Origin: Bacillota bacterium
GTDB lineage: Bacteria > Bacteroidota > Bacteroidia > Bacteroidales > Bacteroidaceae
DNA: 64,000 bases
NCBI GenBank assembly: GCA_023664625.1
Contig: JAMPFD010000007.1
Location: forward strand, 87,108 to 151,107
Direction of reading: 5' to 3'
A program made the position numbers and the translations under genes. Positions 43,215 to 52,214 of the stretch are shown here, piece by piece (positions within the stretch are counted from its first letter, which is position 1; each line of letters starts with the position of its first letter). The notes below the pieces were generated by a model. The model saw only the letters and a list, made by a program, of their open reading frames with translations, had not been told where the DNA came from and made no database searches.

Positions 43215-44947
43215 TATTCTCCAAAAATAATTTTACGGTCACGTTCAATGGCGGGTTTTGCCCATTCTTCCGGTATGAATTTCCAGTTATTGTTTGGCTC
43301 AGGGCTGATATTGCCACGCCGTTCTATTTCTTTCATGAGATACCACCTCTGGTCATGTTCTGTGCGTGCGACGATTCTTTCATCAAGTTTGTTTTTCGGA
43401 ATGCCTGCACCGCGTGTCAGAAGTTCTCCTCCTCCGTTGCCTCGGTAGCTGTTGACGGCAACCTTATACATTTTATTTTCATCAAAAGGAGTGCCGTCAG
43501 CCATGCTGATGATGTTTATTTTCTTTCCGTATGGTTTTGTGACGTCAACGGTATAGATTATTCCTGCGGCAGAGTCGAAGTTGAAAGTCATGTTCTTGAA
43601 TCCTGAGCGCTGGTTGTCATTGACAGATGTATTGTCAAGCATCATGATATGATCGTCCGGTGATGTCATTGTGTTTATCCAGAGATTATATGACATTTCG
43701 AGATGCTTCCTGATTTCCTCCCCACTAAGCATCATGGTATAGAGCTGGTTCTCAAATTTGTAGAGGTTGAACATGTCAGCTATGGTTATATCGCCTTTTG
43801 CCAGTGTAGCATTGAAAGTGAGTGGTGCGTTCAATGATATGTCGGCTCCTGTGATGCTCATTTGCAGGTTATGGATAAGGTCTGTGAAAGCACTTGAGCC
43901 GAAGAAACTGTCCCGTGTGGTTATTGTTGTGTCTATTGTGCCAATTTTTCTGTCTGCCCATTGTTTCACGTCTTCAATGTTCTTGGCAAAGTGAGTCATG
44001 AAATTGTTGTCCACGTCAATATTGCGGACATCAACAATTTTTCCTTCAATGTTCTTGGAAAGTATCTTCTTGCCGTTTCTTGTGAGTGATATTGTTACGT
44101 CCGCGACATTCTGTGCATTGTTTGCCGGATTACATAGCAGAACCTCCTTATTTTCAGAATTTATGACTTTGTTGTTATAAACCCTGTGGTCGTGGCCAAA
44201 GAGTATGGCGTCAAATCCTGGAACTTCCTTTGCCACACGTTCCGATGCGTCCTCGTCATAGCCGGCAGTAGTTATTCCTCCGTTCAGTCCGGCATGGAAC
44301 AGCCCGATGATGATGTCAGGATTTTCTTCTTTTTTGACCGTTTCCACCCATTGCCTTGCACAAGTTACCATGTCTGTGAAGGTCAGTCCAGACCATAGAG
44401 TCTCCGGCAGCCAGTTAGGTATTGCCGGTGTGATCATGCCTATCACTGCAACTTTTACGCCCTGACGTTCGATGATTGTATATGGTTTCAGATAAGGTTT
44501 GCCTGTCTTATTGTCAATTACGTTTGCTCCAAGAACAGGTGCATTGACTTCCTTTCCCCATTTATCGTAACAAGCATGGCCGGTCTCCGTATCATGATTA
44601 CCCCAGTTTTGAGCGTCATATTTCAGATAATTTACACATTGTGCTGCAATGTTTATATTGTCGCTGTTTATGTAATTGTAGAAATAATTTATCGGCTGTC
44701 CCTGCATTATGTCACCATTTTCAAGCAGTATGACACCGTCAGGATTGTCATTGCGTACTTTATTGATGTAGGTGGAAACTCTTGCAAGTGTTCCCTTCAT
44801 GGGGCGTTTATTTATGAAATCCCATGGAAAGAAGCATCCGTGTACGTCGGATGTTTCGATGATGTGTAATGTCACTGTCTGTTTCTTTGCCTGCATGATT
44901 GTCGGTATAAATAGGCAGATTGTAAGGAATAATGCTATTTTTCTCAT
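43214..44947 (-). CDS. Exported bifunctional metallophosphatase / 5'-nucleotidase (UshA-like)
   Basis: The 577-aa product starts with a signal peptide (MRKIALFLTICLFIPTIMQA). The calcineurin-type metallophosphatase domain (about 24-330) shows IIETSDVHGCFFPWD, LENGDIMQGQP, NWGNHDTETG (the GNHE-type motif), GLFHAGLN and ILFGHDHRVYN. The C-terminal 5'-nucleotidase domain (about 345-540) has FGSSAFTDLIHNLQ and NSYRGNGGGELLTRG. It should dephosphorylate nucleotides or cyclic nucleotides outside the inner membrane. It precedes nudC with a one-base overlap. The 180 nt between it and the upstream gene contain palindrome array locus 2. Confidence 0.94.
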   Translation of the reverse strand: MRKIALFLTICLFIPTIMQAKKQTVTLHIIETSDVHGCFFPWDFINKRPMKGTLARVSTYINKVRNDNPDGVILLENGDIMQGQPINYFYNYINSDNINIAAQCVNYLKYDAQNWGNHDTETGHACYDKWGKEVNAPVLGANVIDNKTGKPYLKPYTIIERQGVKVAVIGMITPAIPNWLPETLWSGLTFTDMVTCARQWVETVKKEENPDIIIGLFHAGLNGGITTAGYDEDASERVAKEVPGFDAILFGHDHRVYNNKVINSENKEVLLCNPANNAQNVADVTISLTRNGKKILSKNIEGKIVDVRNIDVDNNFMTHFAKNIEDVKQWADRKIGTIDTTITTRDSFFGSSAFTDLIHNLQMSITGADISLNAPLTFNATLAKGDITIADMFNLYKFENQLYTMMLSGEEIRKHLEMSYNLWINTMTSPDDHIMMLDNTSVNDNQRSGFKNMTFNFDSAAGIIYTVDVTKPYGKKINIISMADGTPFDENKMYKVAVNSYRGNGGGELLTRGAGIPKNKLDERIVARTEHDQRWYLMKEIERRGNISPEPNNNWKFIPEEWAKPAIERDRKIIFGE

Positions 44948-45058
44948 GGTTTTACTTGTTATGTGTTGGTATGTTGTGTCAATAAACGAGAGTAATGTTC
45001 ATGAATATATATACGTAGTGTAACTTGATGAAAGGCAGAGCGTCATTTCACGCTTTGC

Positions 45059-45117
45059 AAAAGGTTATCTTTTACAGTGTAAAGGGTAACCTTTTGCAGT
45101 ACGAAAAGTAACCTTTT
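45059..45117. repeat. Period-22 array of three 15-bp palindromes (locus 2)
   Basis: Units start at 45059, 45081 and 45103, exactly 22 nt apart with 7-nt spacers: AAAAGGTTATCTTTT, AAAGGGTAACCTTTT and GAAAAGTAACCTTTT. It lies between two same-strand genes, 10 nt from the stop of the upstream GHL10 gene. Same family as 22436-22516. Confidence 0.92.
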
Positions 45118-45127
45118 ACAAAAACGT

Positions 45128-46621
45128 TCATAGTTTTACTTTTTTCTTGGCAGCTTTTCCTTCGTTGTGTATGCGGTTGAGTGGAGTGACTATAAAAGTG
45201 TATTTGTTTTTTCCATTCCTGTAGTTGAGTCTGGTGAAGGTGTTACTTGTAATTGCAACTATATGTGCTGCGTCGTTTGTATTGATTTGCTCATTTTTAC
45301 TAAAGGCATAGACAACGTATTTTGTGGCTTCTGTTTCCCATCCCTTATGCTTCGGAGCCGTCCAAAACAGCATGTATCCATCGGTGGTCCATACACTCTT
45401 AAGGTTCTTCACTTTCTTGGGCGCCTTCTTGCTTATGAATTTCATTTCCGGCATCAGAGCCGGTTTGTTCCAGTATGTCGTACGTAGTAGTGTGCCATAG
45501 TTTCCAATATTGTCCACGGCCGCCTTTGCATACCAAAGGACATGGCCGTTTACATTTTTCAGTTTGCGGTGTAGCCGCATCTTGGCATCGAGCTGGTGTT
45601 TCTCAGGATTGTTTGGGTCAGGGAATTTTACTGTACGTTCCACATCCTCGCCGATAAACAGGGGACGGTTCCCGCAATACTTGTCCCACCATTTGATAAG
45701 AGTCTCATAGTCTGCAGCCTTATGTCCGATTTGCCAGTATATCTGTGGCACACAATAGTCAACCCAGCCATTGTTTACCCATTTAAGAACATCGGCATAG
45801 AGGTCATCATAGTTTTGCAGACCATTTGTGTCAGAACCATTCTTAGGGTCTGATTTCTTATTGCGATATATTCCGAAAGGCGATATCCCAAACTTTACCC
45901 ATGGCTTTGCTGAGCGTATTGTCTTGGCAATCTGCTCCACGAACAGGTCAACATTGTATCTGCGCCAGTCCTGTATGTTTGAGATTCCGTTACTGTTATT
46001 TTTGAAATCGGCAGCATCAGGTATCTGTTGTCCTGCGGCTGGATAAGGATAGAAATAGTCATCAATGTGGATGCCGTCCACATTGTAGCGTGTAATAATG
46101 TCCTGAACGACACGGCAGATGTAATCACGGTTCTTTTGCTGTGCCGGATTGAGTATGAGTAAACCGTCATATTGGAATACACATCCGGGATTTGTCTTCG
46201 CAATATGGTTGTCTGCCAGGTCGTTTGTCACTTTCGTCTTTGCACGATATGGATTTATCCATGCATGTAGTTCCATGTCACGTTTATGGCATTGTTCTAT
46301 CATCCATGCCAATGGATCCCAGTAGGGGCAGGGAGCGACTCCTTGCTTTCCTGTGAGAAAACGGCTCCAAGGTTCTAAGTTGCTTTCATACAGTGCGTCA
46401 CATTCGGGGCGCACTTGAAAGAAAATAGCATTACATCCGTCTTTCTGCAATTCGTCCAGCTGGAATGCGAGTGTCTCCTGCATCTTTTGTGTCCCCATGC
46501 CGATGAACTGACCGTTGACACATTGAATCCAAGCCCCTCGGAATTCGCGTTTCACTTGGGCGTGGAGACGGCATGTGGAGAATAGTGTTGAGAGTATGAA
46601 AAGTGTTATTATTTTCTTCAT
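45128..46621 (-). CDS. Exported GHL10/DUF187 family glycoside hydrolase-like protein
   Basis: The 497-aa product has a signal peptide (MKKIITLFILSTLFSTCRLHA). A TIM-barrel family-10-like hydrolase domain (about 25-370) follows, beginning REFRGAWIQCVNGQF. It contains AIFFQVRPECDALY, MELHAWINPYRAKT, NVDGIHIDDYFYPYP (catalytic Asp candidates) and WVKFGISPFGIYRNK. A C-terminal fibronectin-III-like domain (about 400-490, TDGYMLFWTAPKHKGWETEA, YVVYAFSKNE) completes it. Members act on cell-wall or other polysaccharides; the substrate here is unknown. It lies 61 nt downstream of the MBL-fold gene, with a small hairpin between. Confidence 0.9.
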   Translation of the reverse strand: MKKIITLFILSTLFSTCRLHAQVKREFRGAWIQCVNGQFIGMGTQKMQETLAFQLDELQKDGCNAIFFQVRPECDALYESNLEPWSRFLTGKQGVAPCPYWDPLAWMIEQCHKRDMELHAWINPYRAKTKVTNDLADNHIAKTNPGCVFQYDGLLILNPAQQKNRDYICRVVQDIITRYNVDGIHIDDYFYPYPAAGQQIPDAADFKNNSNGISNIQDWRRYNVDLFVEQIAKTIRSAKPWVKFGISPFGIYRNKKSDPKNGSDTNGLQNYDDLYADVLKWVNNGWVDYCVPQIYWQIGHKAADYETLIKWWDKYCGNRPLFIGEDVERTVKFPDPNNPEKHQLDAKMRLHRKLKNVNGHVLWYAKAAVDNIGNYGTLLRTTYWNKPALMPEMKFISKKAPKKVKNLKSVWTTDGYMLFWTAPKHKGWETEATKYVVYAFSKNEQINTNDAAHIVAITSNTFTRLNYRNGKNKYTFIVTPLNRIHNEGKAAKKKVKL

Positions 46622-46659
46622 AGGGAATATGAATGCTTATGGTATATACAAATAGATGT

Positions 46660-46677
46660 GTCCCGGAAGTCCGGGAC
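46660..46677 (-). terminator. Small GC hairpin between MBL-fold and GHL10 genes
   Basis: GTCCCGG pairs with CCGGGAC around AAGT, directly past the MBL-fold stop. No strong T-run follows, so it may attenuate rather than end transcription. Confidence 0.45.
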
Positions 46678-46682
46678 GCATC

Positions 46683-47486
46683 TTAGCAAAGTTCAATAAT
46701 TTCAGAAGGAGTCTTACGCTTCAGTACATCAAGCAGAAAGTCTTTGCCTGCAATAATGCCATATTCACGGAGCTGCATCTCTACAGTTTTGCGTGCCAGC
46801 TCCGGATGGTTGTTCTCTTCAGACAGGTGTGCAAGCCATACATGCTTTAATTCTGGTGATGCGTTCTCTGCGAGTGCGATGCCGCACTGAACATTGGACA
46901 GGTGACCGTTACTGCTTGTAATGCGTTTTTTCAGATATTCCGGATATGGTCCATTGTGTAGCATCTCTGTATCATGATTGGCTTCCAGCACGAGATAGTT
47001 TGCTCTCGTTATGTATGGCTTCATTTCCTCTGTGACCATTCCTGCGTCAGTTATGAGACAGAATGCTGTCTCTCGGTGGCGTATAAGATAGCCGTTGTTG
47101 TCCTGACTGTCATGCGGAACTTGGAAACACGTGACGGAGAATTCTCCGATTTCAAATGTCTCGCCGTGTTCAATGTAACGTTCAAATCCTGGTTTTATCT
47201 TTTTACGCACACAATAATTCCTCTCTATGCCGTGGTGCACGGCGGCAGTGGAGTAGACCGGCAGGAAGAATTCGCTGGAAATGGCTCCTACAGATTTTAT
47301 ATGGTCAGCATGATCGTGTGTGATAATTATGGCACTGATGTCCTGCATGGACAGTCCATAGTCGGAGAAATATCTCTTTAATGTTCGTGTTCCTATGCCT
47401 GCGTCAATCAGTATGCCTTCGGTTTCGGTATATAGGTAATAGCAATTTCCGCTGCTACCGCTTCCGAAGCAAATGAAATTTAGCAT
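46683..47486 (-). CDS. MBL-fold metallo-hydrolase (WalJ/YycJ-like)
   Basis: The 267-aa cytoplasmic protein has the metallo-beta-lactamase fold. It begins FGSGSSGNCYYLY, a YycJ-type start, followed by GILIDAGIGTRT and the zinc motif THDHADHIKSVG (HxHxDH). FQVPHDSQDNNGYLI, CLITDAGMV and LVLEANHDTEML supply the remaining ligands. Relatives of the WalJ/YycJ group are linked to cell-wall or DNA metabolism, and some are exonuclease-like. The role here is not specified by its neighbours cdd and the GHL10 gene. Confidence 0.92.
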   Translation of the reverse strand: MLNFICFGSGSSGNCYYLYTETEGILIDAGIGTRTLKRYFSDYGLSMQDISAIIITHDHADHIKSVGAISSEFFLPVYSTAAVHHGIERNYCVRKKIKPGFERYIEHGETFEIGEFSVTCFQVPHDSQDNNGYLIRHRETAFCLITDAGMVTEEMKPYITRANYLVLEANHDTEMLHNGPYPEYLKKRITSSNGHLSNVQCGIALAENASPELKHVWLAHLSEENNHPELARKTVEMQLREYGIIAGKDFLLDVLKRKTPSEIIELC

Positions 47487-47513
47487 TGTGTTGTATGTGT
47501 TGGTTTCTTAATT

Positions 47514-47999
47514 TTATCCCTCCATATCTTCGCTTACAAAGCAAAGGGGAAGGAGGTCGCGTACTGTCCTGACGACATAGACAGCCTCGGTTCCGTAGAG
47601 CAGTATGCGGACAGGGCGTTTGTAACGTTCTTCTATTTCCAGAATCACCTGTCGGCAGGAACCGCATGGCGTCACTGGCTGTTCTGTCAGATTGCCGCTT
47701 GTGTTACGTGCAGCGATTGCAATGGCTTTCACCGGCTTGTCAGGATGTTGTGCCTGAGCTGCGAAGACAGCTGTTCTCTCGGCACAGAGACCGGAAGGAT
47801 ATGCTGCATTTTCCTGATTTGCTCCTATTACAGTTGAGCCGTCGTCAAGAAGCAGACATGCACCGACACTGAAATGTGAGTATGGTGAATACGAGTTGTC
47901 TGTTGCTTTGATTGCCTTTTCGATAAGCTGACGGTCATCTTCTGTGAGTTCTTCAGGTTTATATTTTTTTATTGGAATGTTTATATTTAGTGTGTCCAT
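47514..47999 (-). CDS. cdd: Cytidine deaminase
   Basis: The 161-aa enzyme deaminates cytidine and deoxycytidine to the uridine forms in pyrimidine salvage. The zinc site is complete: CAERTAVFAA (Cys-x-Glu, with the catalytic Glu) and TPCGSCRQVI (two Cys ligands). YSPYSHFSVGACLLLDDG and GANQENAAYPSGL form the substrate pocket typical of the homotetrameric class. Length is slightly above the ~130-aa minimum because of an N-terminal extension of about 20 residues. It lies in a same-strand run, 27 nt before the MBL-fold gene. Confidence 0.96.
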   Translation of the reverse strand: MDTLNINIPIKKYKPEELTEDDRQLIEKAIKATDNSYSPYSHFSVGACLLLDDGSTVIGANQENAAYPSGLCAERTAVFAAQAQHPDKPVKAIAIAARNTSGNLTEQPVTPCGSCRQVILEIEERYKRPVRILLYGTEAVYVVRTVRDLLPLCFVSEDMEG

Positions 48000-48028
48000 G
48001 GTTGTTAGAGTGGTTAAGGTTAATGATA

Positions 48029-49558
48029 TTATAGTGCTTTTGTCTTTTTGTGCCGTTTTACTGCATTTTTGTCGGTGTCCCCTGGCATATTTTGGTCTGG
48101 TGATTGCGGACGTATATATTCATAACATCCCATGTCCGGTTTCTCGTCACGAGGATTGCCGTTCCTGTCGTATCTCGGAACCGTGATGTCCGAGGCTCCT
48201 TTGTCTATGGCAAGGGATGTTTCAGCCAAGTTAAAATCGTAGCGTAACAATTCTGTATCCACAGTTTTGAAATTTTTCCAACCGGTGATGTCTGTATCTT
48301 CGATGTCTTCGAAAATATTGTCAATGGAGTGCTCCCCGTCTTCTATGGCCGGTGCGCGCAGTAGGCAGTGGTCAAATCTGTACATTTTACCTATGGAGTC
48401 ATCGTTATTGCCCATAATGACATCTTCGGCATATCCTGTGATAATGGAGTTGCGTACATTGAGTCTCATACTCGGGAATTGTACATCGTCAGCCGTGTTG
48501 CTGAAATAAAATGCTCCGCCACGTGCCGCATCGAATGGATAGAACTGTGCGATGGTACAGAAATTTATATCTACGTCTCCTCCGTAAATCAGCATGCTCT
48601 CATGCAAAGTGTTTGAAATCTGTGTGTTTTCAAGGCTCATCTTGCTGTTGAAACCATAGATTCCATAGCCCTTACAGTTGTGGATGGTGGAATTATCCAC
48701 TGTGAGTTGTGTTGTTGTGTAATCTGTCCTGAAAGTGTCGCTTAGGCATACTATTCCGTTGTTAGCAGAATGTAGGTCTGTATAAGTCAGAATATTGTCC
48801 TTGCTGTCCTCATGGAATGTAATCCCTTGCCACTGACCGGAAACTCCGTCGTATGGAAGATAGTCAAACATCTTGTCCAGACGGTCGCCGCGTAGGACGA
48901 CTTCTTTTCCTTGTTCGCCGTCGCATATGAGTTTTCCATGGACATCAATTCCTGCATCGGCATGGAAATAGACAGTCTTCCCGGCGGGGATTGTGAGTGT
49001 GGCGTTGCTTTCAACGGTTATTCCTCCATAGATAACTGTTGGTTTTTCGCCGTTCAATGTGTAATCATGGTCAATGACAACATTCCTCATCATTTCAGCA
49101 TCCCATGACCACGCCTTGAGATTAACCTTTTGCTGGACACCGCCCTCAAGGTTGAATATGAGATCATCTGATACAGGTTGCGGTGTTTTCTGATTATTTA
49201 AAGGAGAGGTCAGTTCCACAAATACACGTATACTGTCTCCCTTGCGAATCTCTTCATCGTTGATTTGGAATCCCTGGGCATCCCCAAGATACACTCCGTT
49301 TACATTTACACGAAAACCTGTCTGATTGCCGTTCTGCAGGCGTATTGACGAGCATCGGATACCGTCATTGTTATTGTTGAATACCCAAAAATCTCTTGTT
49401 GAGGATGGAGTCCTGGAGAAGATGGTATCCATAGAAACGGTGTCTTTGGAAAAAGTTAGCCTGTTGCTTGGTGATACGGAGAATGAGTCGTCGTCTGTAC
49501 AAGCAGCAATCACCAGCGTTATGACTGATAACAGGTATATCTTGAATATGTTTTCCAT
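48029..49558 (-). CDS. Lipoprotein with right-handed beta-helix
   Basis: The 509-aa product has a lipoprotein signal peptide with lipobox VIAAC (Cys20) followed by TDDDS, typical of Bacteroidota surface or outer-membrane lipoproteins. An N-terminal beta-sandwich-like part (about 30-150) precedes a parallel beta-helix (about 170-410). The helix region has repeated short Asn/Ser-rich strands (VESNATLTIPAG, VDNSTIHNCKGYGIYGF, VRNSIITGYAEDV). Its end, AIDKGASD...GNPRDEKPDMGCYEY, is the tail often annotated as a choice-of-anchor Q domain. Substrate and role are unknown. It sits 66 nt downstream of tilS and 29 nt upstream of cdd. Confidence 0.85.
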   Translation of the reverse strand: MENIFKIYLLSVITLVIAACTDDDSFSVSPSNRLTFSKDTVSMDTIFSRTPSSTRDFWVFNNNNDGIRCSSIRLQNGNQTGFRVNVNGVYLGDAQGFQINDEEIRKGDSIRVFVELTSPLNNQKTPQPVSDDLIFNLEGGVQQKVNLKAWSWDAEMMRNVVIDHDYTLNGEKPTVIYGGITVESNATLTIPAGKTVYFHADAGIDVHGKLICDGEQGKEVVLRGDRLDKMFDYLPYDGVSGQWQGITFHEDSKDNILTYTDLHSANNGIVCLSDTFRTDYTTTQLTVDNSTIHNCKGYGIYGFNSKMSLENTQISNTLHESMLIYGGDVDINFCTIAQFYPFDAARGGAFYFSNTADDVQFPSMRLNVRNSIITGYAEDVIMGNNDDSIGKMYRFDHCLLRAPAIEDGEHSIDNIFEDIEDTDITGWKNFKTVDTELLRYDFNLAETSLAIDKGASDITVPRYDRNGNPRDEKPDMGCYEYIRPQSPDQNMPGDTDKNAVKRHKKTKAL

Positions 49559-49624
49559 TCACTATAGTTTGCGTTAAATACTGTTGCTCGCAGGTCGTGG
49601 CTGTGCGTTTGCAGACCAGCTATT

Positions 49625-50950
49625 TTAGAAATAACGTGCACTTATGATTTTTATTGTATCATTACTGATTTTGTTGTTGTTGCTTATTCGCTGTCCTATG
49701 AGCCAAATGATTTCTCCTTTTGCATCGGTAAGGCAAAGCTGACTCCGCTTTTTTAGTAGGCAGACTTTCCTGTCTGTTAAGAAATCGCTTACCAGTTTTG
49801 TGCCGTTCATTCCAAAAGGACTGAATCTGTCGCCGTTCTTCACCTCACGGAGAGTCAGTGGGAATGTGACAGTCTGTGAATCCATCTGTGCCACAAAAGC
49901 ATTTTTGTCAATGACGAAATCTTTGGTTCTGTCAAGTGTCTCTATATGCAGATGTTTCCCGTTTCGCAGTTTGTATTTTCCAGGAATGGGGATGGTTATT
50001 TCCTGAAACGCATTTTGTTTGTTGGCGATTATAAGTTTTCCTCTGTTAATGACGGCAGTTATTTCATTGTATGACCAAACTGTGCCTGTTTGTGAGTTGA
50101 GATGCTTGCTTATTTCAGTGATTAATTGTGAAGGAATCCCTTTCTTGTTCAGGATTGAATAAAGAATATGGCTCGGCGAGGGGCTGTCAAGCAATTTGCT
50201 GATATCAATCTCCAAGATGCCGTCTGTGTTGACAGTGCATTTTGAAATCCAACGAGCCGTACTTTCTTTTATGAGTGGCAACGTGTCGTTGATATGCCGT
50301 GCTGTGTTCGTTATGGCATCTGTTATTGATGGATTGATGGCTTTCAGTAACGGCATGATGTTCAGCCGGATATTGTTTCGTGTCACATCATCAACAAGGT
50401 TCGTGCTGTCAGTGACAAAATGCTGTCCTTTTGATGTCATGTAACCTTCAATATCCTTGCGTGTAACGCAGAGTAATGGTCGTATAATGTCCCCGTTTTT
50501 AGGTCGGATGCCGGTCATCCCCAGCAATCCTGTGCCACGTATGAGATTCATAAGTACGGTTTCTGCCAAATCGTCCTTATGGTGTGCCACGCATATACTG
50601 TCGGCGTTGATGTCCTTTTTTAATGTACGGAAATATGAATAGCGTAAGTCTCTCGCTGCCATTTCGATGCTTATCCCATGTAGCTTGGCAAAGGCTTTTG
50701 TGTTAAAATGTACTATGTGAAGTTTCGTCCCGGTGCTTTTGCACAGCTCATTGCAAAAAGATTCATCACGGTCGCTTTCTTCTCCACGGAGATGAAAATT
50801 GCAGTGTATGGCCTCAATCCTGTATCCGAGTTCTTTTAGTATAAGCAACAGTGCAACACTGTCCGCACCGCCAGACAACGCAACAAGATGCAGTCCATCC
50901 TTGGACAGCAAATCATTTGTGCGTATAAATTTCTCTATAATATGGAACAT
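49625..50950 (-). CDS. tilS: tRNA(Ile)-lysidine synthetase
   Basis: The 441-aa enzyme modifies C34 of tRNA-Ile2 to lysidine so that AUA is read correctly. The PP-loop motif VALSGGADSVALLL lies at about 23-36, with IEAIHCNFHLRG and CVAHHKDDLAETVLMNLIRG (the second N-type motif) following. The C-terminal part holds the substrate-binding domains, with RDRFSPFGMNG-type sequence (NGDRFSPFGMNGTKLVSDFL) near the end. Length matches TilS with both C-terminal domains. It is 26 nt downstream of the RlmI-like gene. Confidence 0.95.
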   Translation of the reverse strand: MFHIIEKFIRTNDLLSKDGLHLVALSGGADSVALLLILKELGYRIEAIHCNFHLRGEESDRDESFCNELCKSTGTKLHIVHFNTKAFAKLHGISIEMAARDLRYSYFRTLKKDINADSICVAHHKDDLAETVLMNLIRGTGLLGMTGIRPKNGDIIRPLLCVTRKDIEGYMTSKGQHFVTDSTNLVDDVTRNNIRLNIMPLLKAINPSITDAITNTARHINDTLPLIKESTARWISKCTVNTDGILEIDISKLLDSPSPSHILYSILNKKGIPSQLITEISKHLNSQTGTVWSYNEITAVINRGKLIIANKQNAFQEITIPIPGKYKLRNGKHLHIETLDRTKDFVIDKNAFVAQMDSQTVTFPLTLREVKNGDRFSPFGMNGTKLVSDFLTDRKVCLLKKRSQLCLTDAKGEIIWLIGQRISNNNKISNDTIKIISARYF

Positions 50951-50976
50951 ACACCCTGACGGTCTTTATGGTCGGT

Positions 50977-52170
50977 TTATTCTACATAGAGTACAAGCCC
51001 TTTCAGATACTCACCTTCAGGATGATAGATGTTGATAGGGTGGTCGGCTGGCTGATGAAGCTGATGCAGTATGCGCACTGTTCTGCCTGCTTGTGCCGCA
51101 GCCGTGAATACGGCATTACGGAAATTGTCCTTTGTTACAACCTGTGAACAGGAGAATGTGAACAGTATTCCACCCTTCTTGATATGTTCGAATGCTTTGA
51201 CATTCAATCTCGTATATCCTTTCAGCGCGTTCCTGAGAGCGGCTCGGTGTTTCGCAAATGCCGGTGGGTCAAGAATTATGAGGTCATACTTATCTCCGTT
51301 TTTCTCAAGGAACTTGAATGCATCTTCACAGAAAGCCTGATGCCTGGAGTCTCCTGGAAAATTTAGTTCGACATTGGCATTTGTCAGTTCTATGGCTTTT
51401 CCTGAACTGTCAACAGAGTGTACGACATTTGCACCGCCACGCATTGCGTAGAAAGAGAAACCTCCGGTGTAGCAGAACATATTCAGCACGCTCTTTCCCT
51501 TAGAATATCTTTCAAGCAGTGAGCGGTTCTCACGTTGATCAACAAAGAATCCTGTCTTCTGTCCATGTAGCCAGTCAACGCGGAATTTCAATCCGTTTTC
51601 AATTGCAGTGTTTTCGTCAGAGCCTCCATAGAGGAATCCTGATTTCATTTCGTCACCGGACGACAGTTCTGCCTTATATGGCAATGTTGTCTCACTTTTA
51701 TAGTATACATTCTCTATTCTGTCTCCCATGATGTCGGCCAAAGCCTTCGCAATGTCTTTTCTGCACACATGAATGCCTACGGAATGTGCCTGAACTACGG
51801 CGGTCTTGCCGTAACAGTCTATCACGAGCCCCGGCATGCAGTCTCCCTCTCCGTGTACAAGCCTGTAGGTATTGTTGTCAGGATTGTCTGCAATTCCTAT
51901 CCTCTGCCGCATCTGTAATGCAGAAGTGAGTCTGTCTTTCCAATAGTCATAGCAGATTTCTATATCATCAAAAGAAAGAACTCGGACAGCAATGCTGCCT
52001 ATTTGGAAATGTCCGACTGCAATAAAGTCGCCATTTGATGTGATGACACGTACAATATCCCCTTCCTCGATGCCCTTGTCCATAGTGTTGATGGCACCGG
52101 AGAAAATCCATGGGTGGAAACGTTTGAGAGACTCTTCCTTGCCTCTTTTCAGTTGAATGGTTTTATACAT
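50977..52170 (-). CDS. rlmI: RlmI-family 23S rRNA (cytosine-C5)-methyltransferase
   Basis: The 397-aa protein combines an N-terminal PUA domain (1-75, KRGKEESLKRFHPWIFSGAI) with a Rossmann methyltransferase. The latter has FVDQRENRSLLERYSKGKSVLNMFCYTGGFSFYAMRGGA (motif I region), LIILDPPAFAK (motif IV) and TFSCSQVV with the catalytic Cys (motif VI). By family it methylates C1962 of 23S rRNA; the exact base is inferred. It is between the 3'-5' exonuclease gene (44 nt) and tilS (26 nt) in a minus-strand run with an RNA-modification theme. Confidence 0.9.
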   Translation of the reverse strand: MYKTIQLKRGKEESLKRFHPWIFSGAINTMDKGIEEGDIVRVITSNGDFIAVGHFQIGSIAVRVLSFDDIEICYDYWKDRLTSALQMRQRIGIADNPDNNTYRLVHGEGDCMPGLVIDCYGKTAVVQAHSVGIHVCRKDIAKALADIMGDRIENVYYKSETTLPYKAELSSGDEMKSGFLYGGSDENTAIENGLKFRVDWLHGQKTGFFVDQRENRSLLERYSKGKSVLNMFCYTGGFSFYAMRGGANVVHSVDSSGKAIELTNANVELNFPGDSRHQAFCEDAFKFLEKNGDKYDLIILDPPAFAKHRAALRNALKGYTRLNVKAFEHIKKGGILFTFSCSQVVTKDNFRNAVFTAAAQAGRTVRILHQLHQPADHPINIYHPEGEYLKGLVLYVE

Positions 52171-52214
52171 TGTTGATGTGTGATTTCTTTTTGTTTCTCT
52201 TTCGCAGTGTAGAC

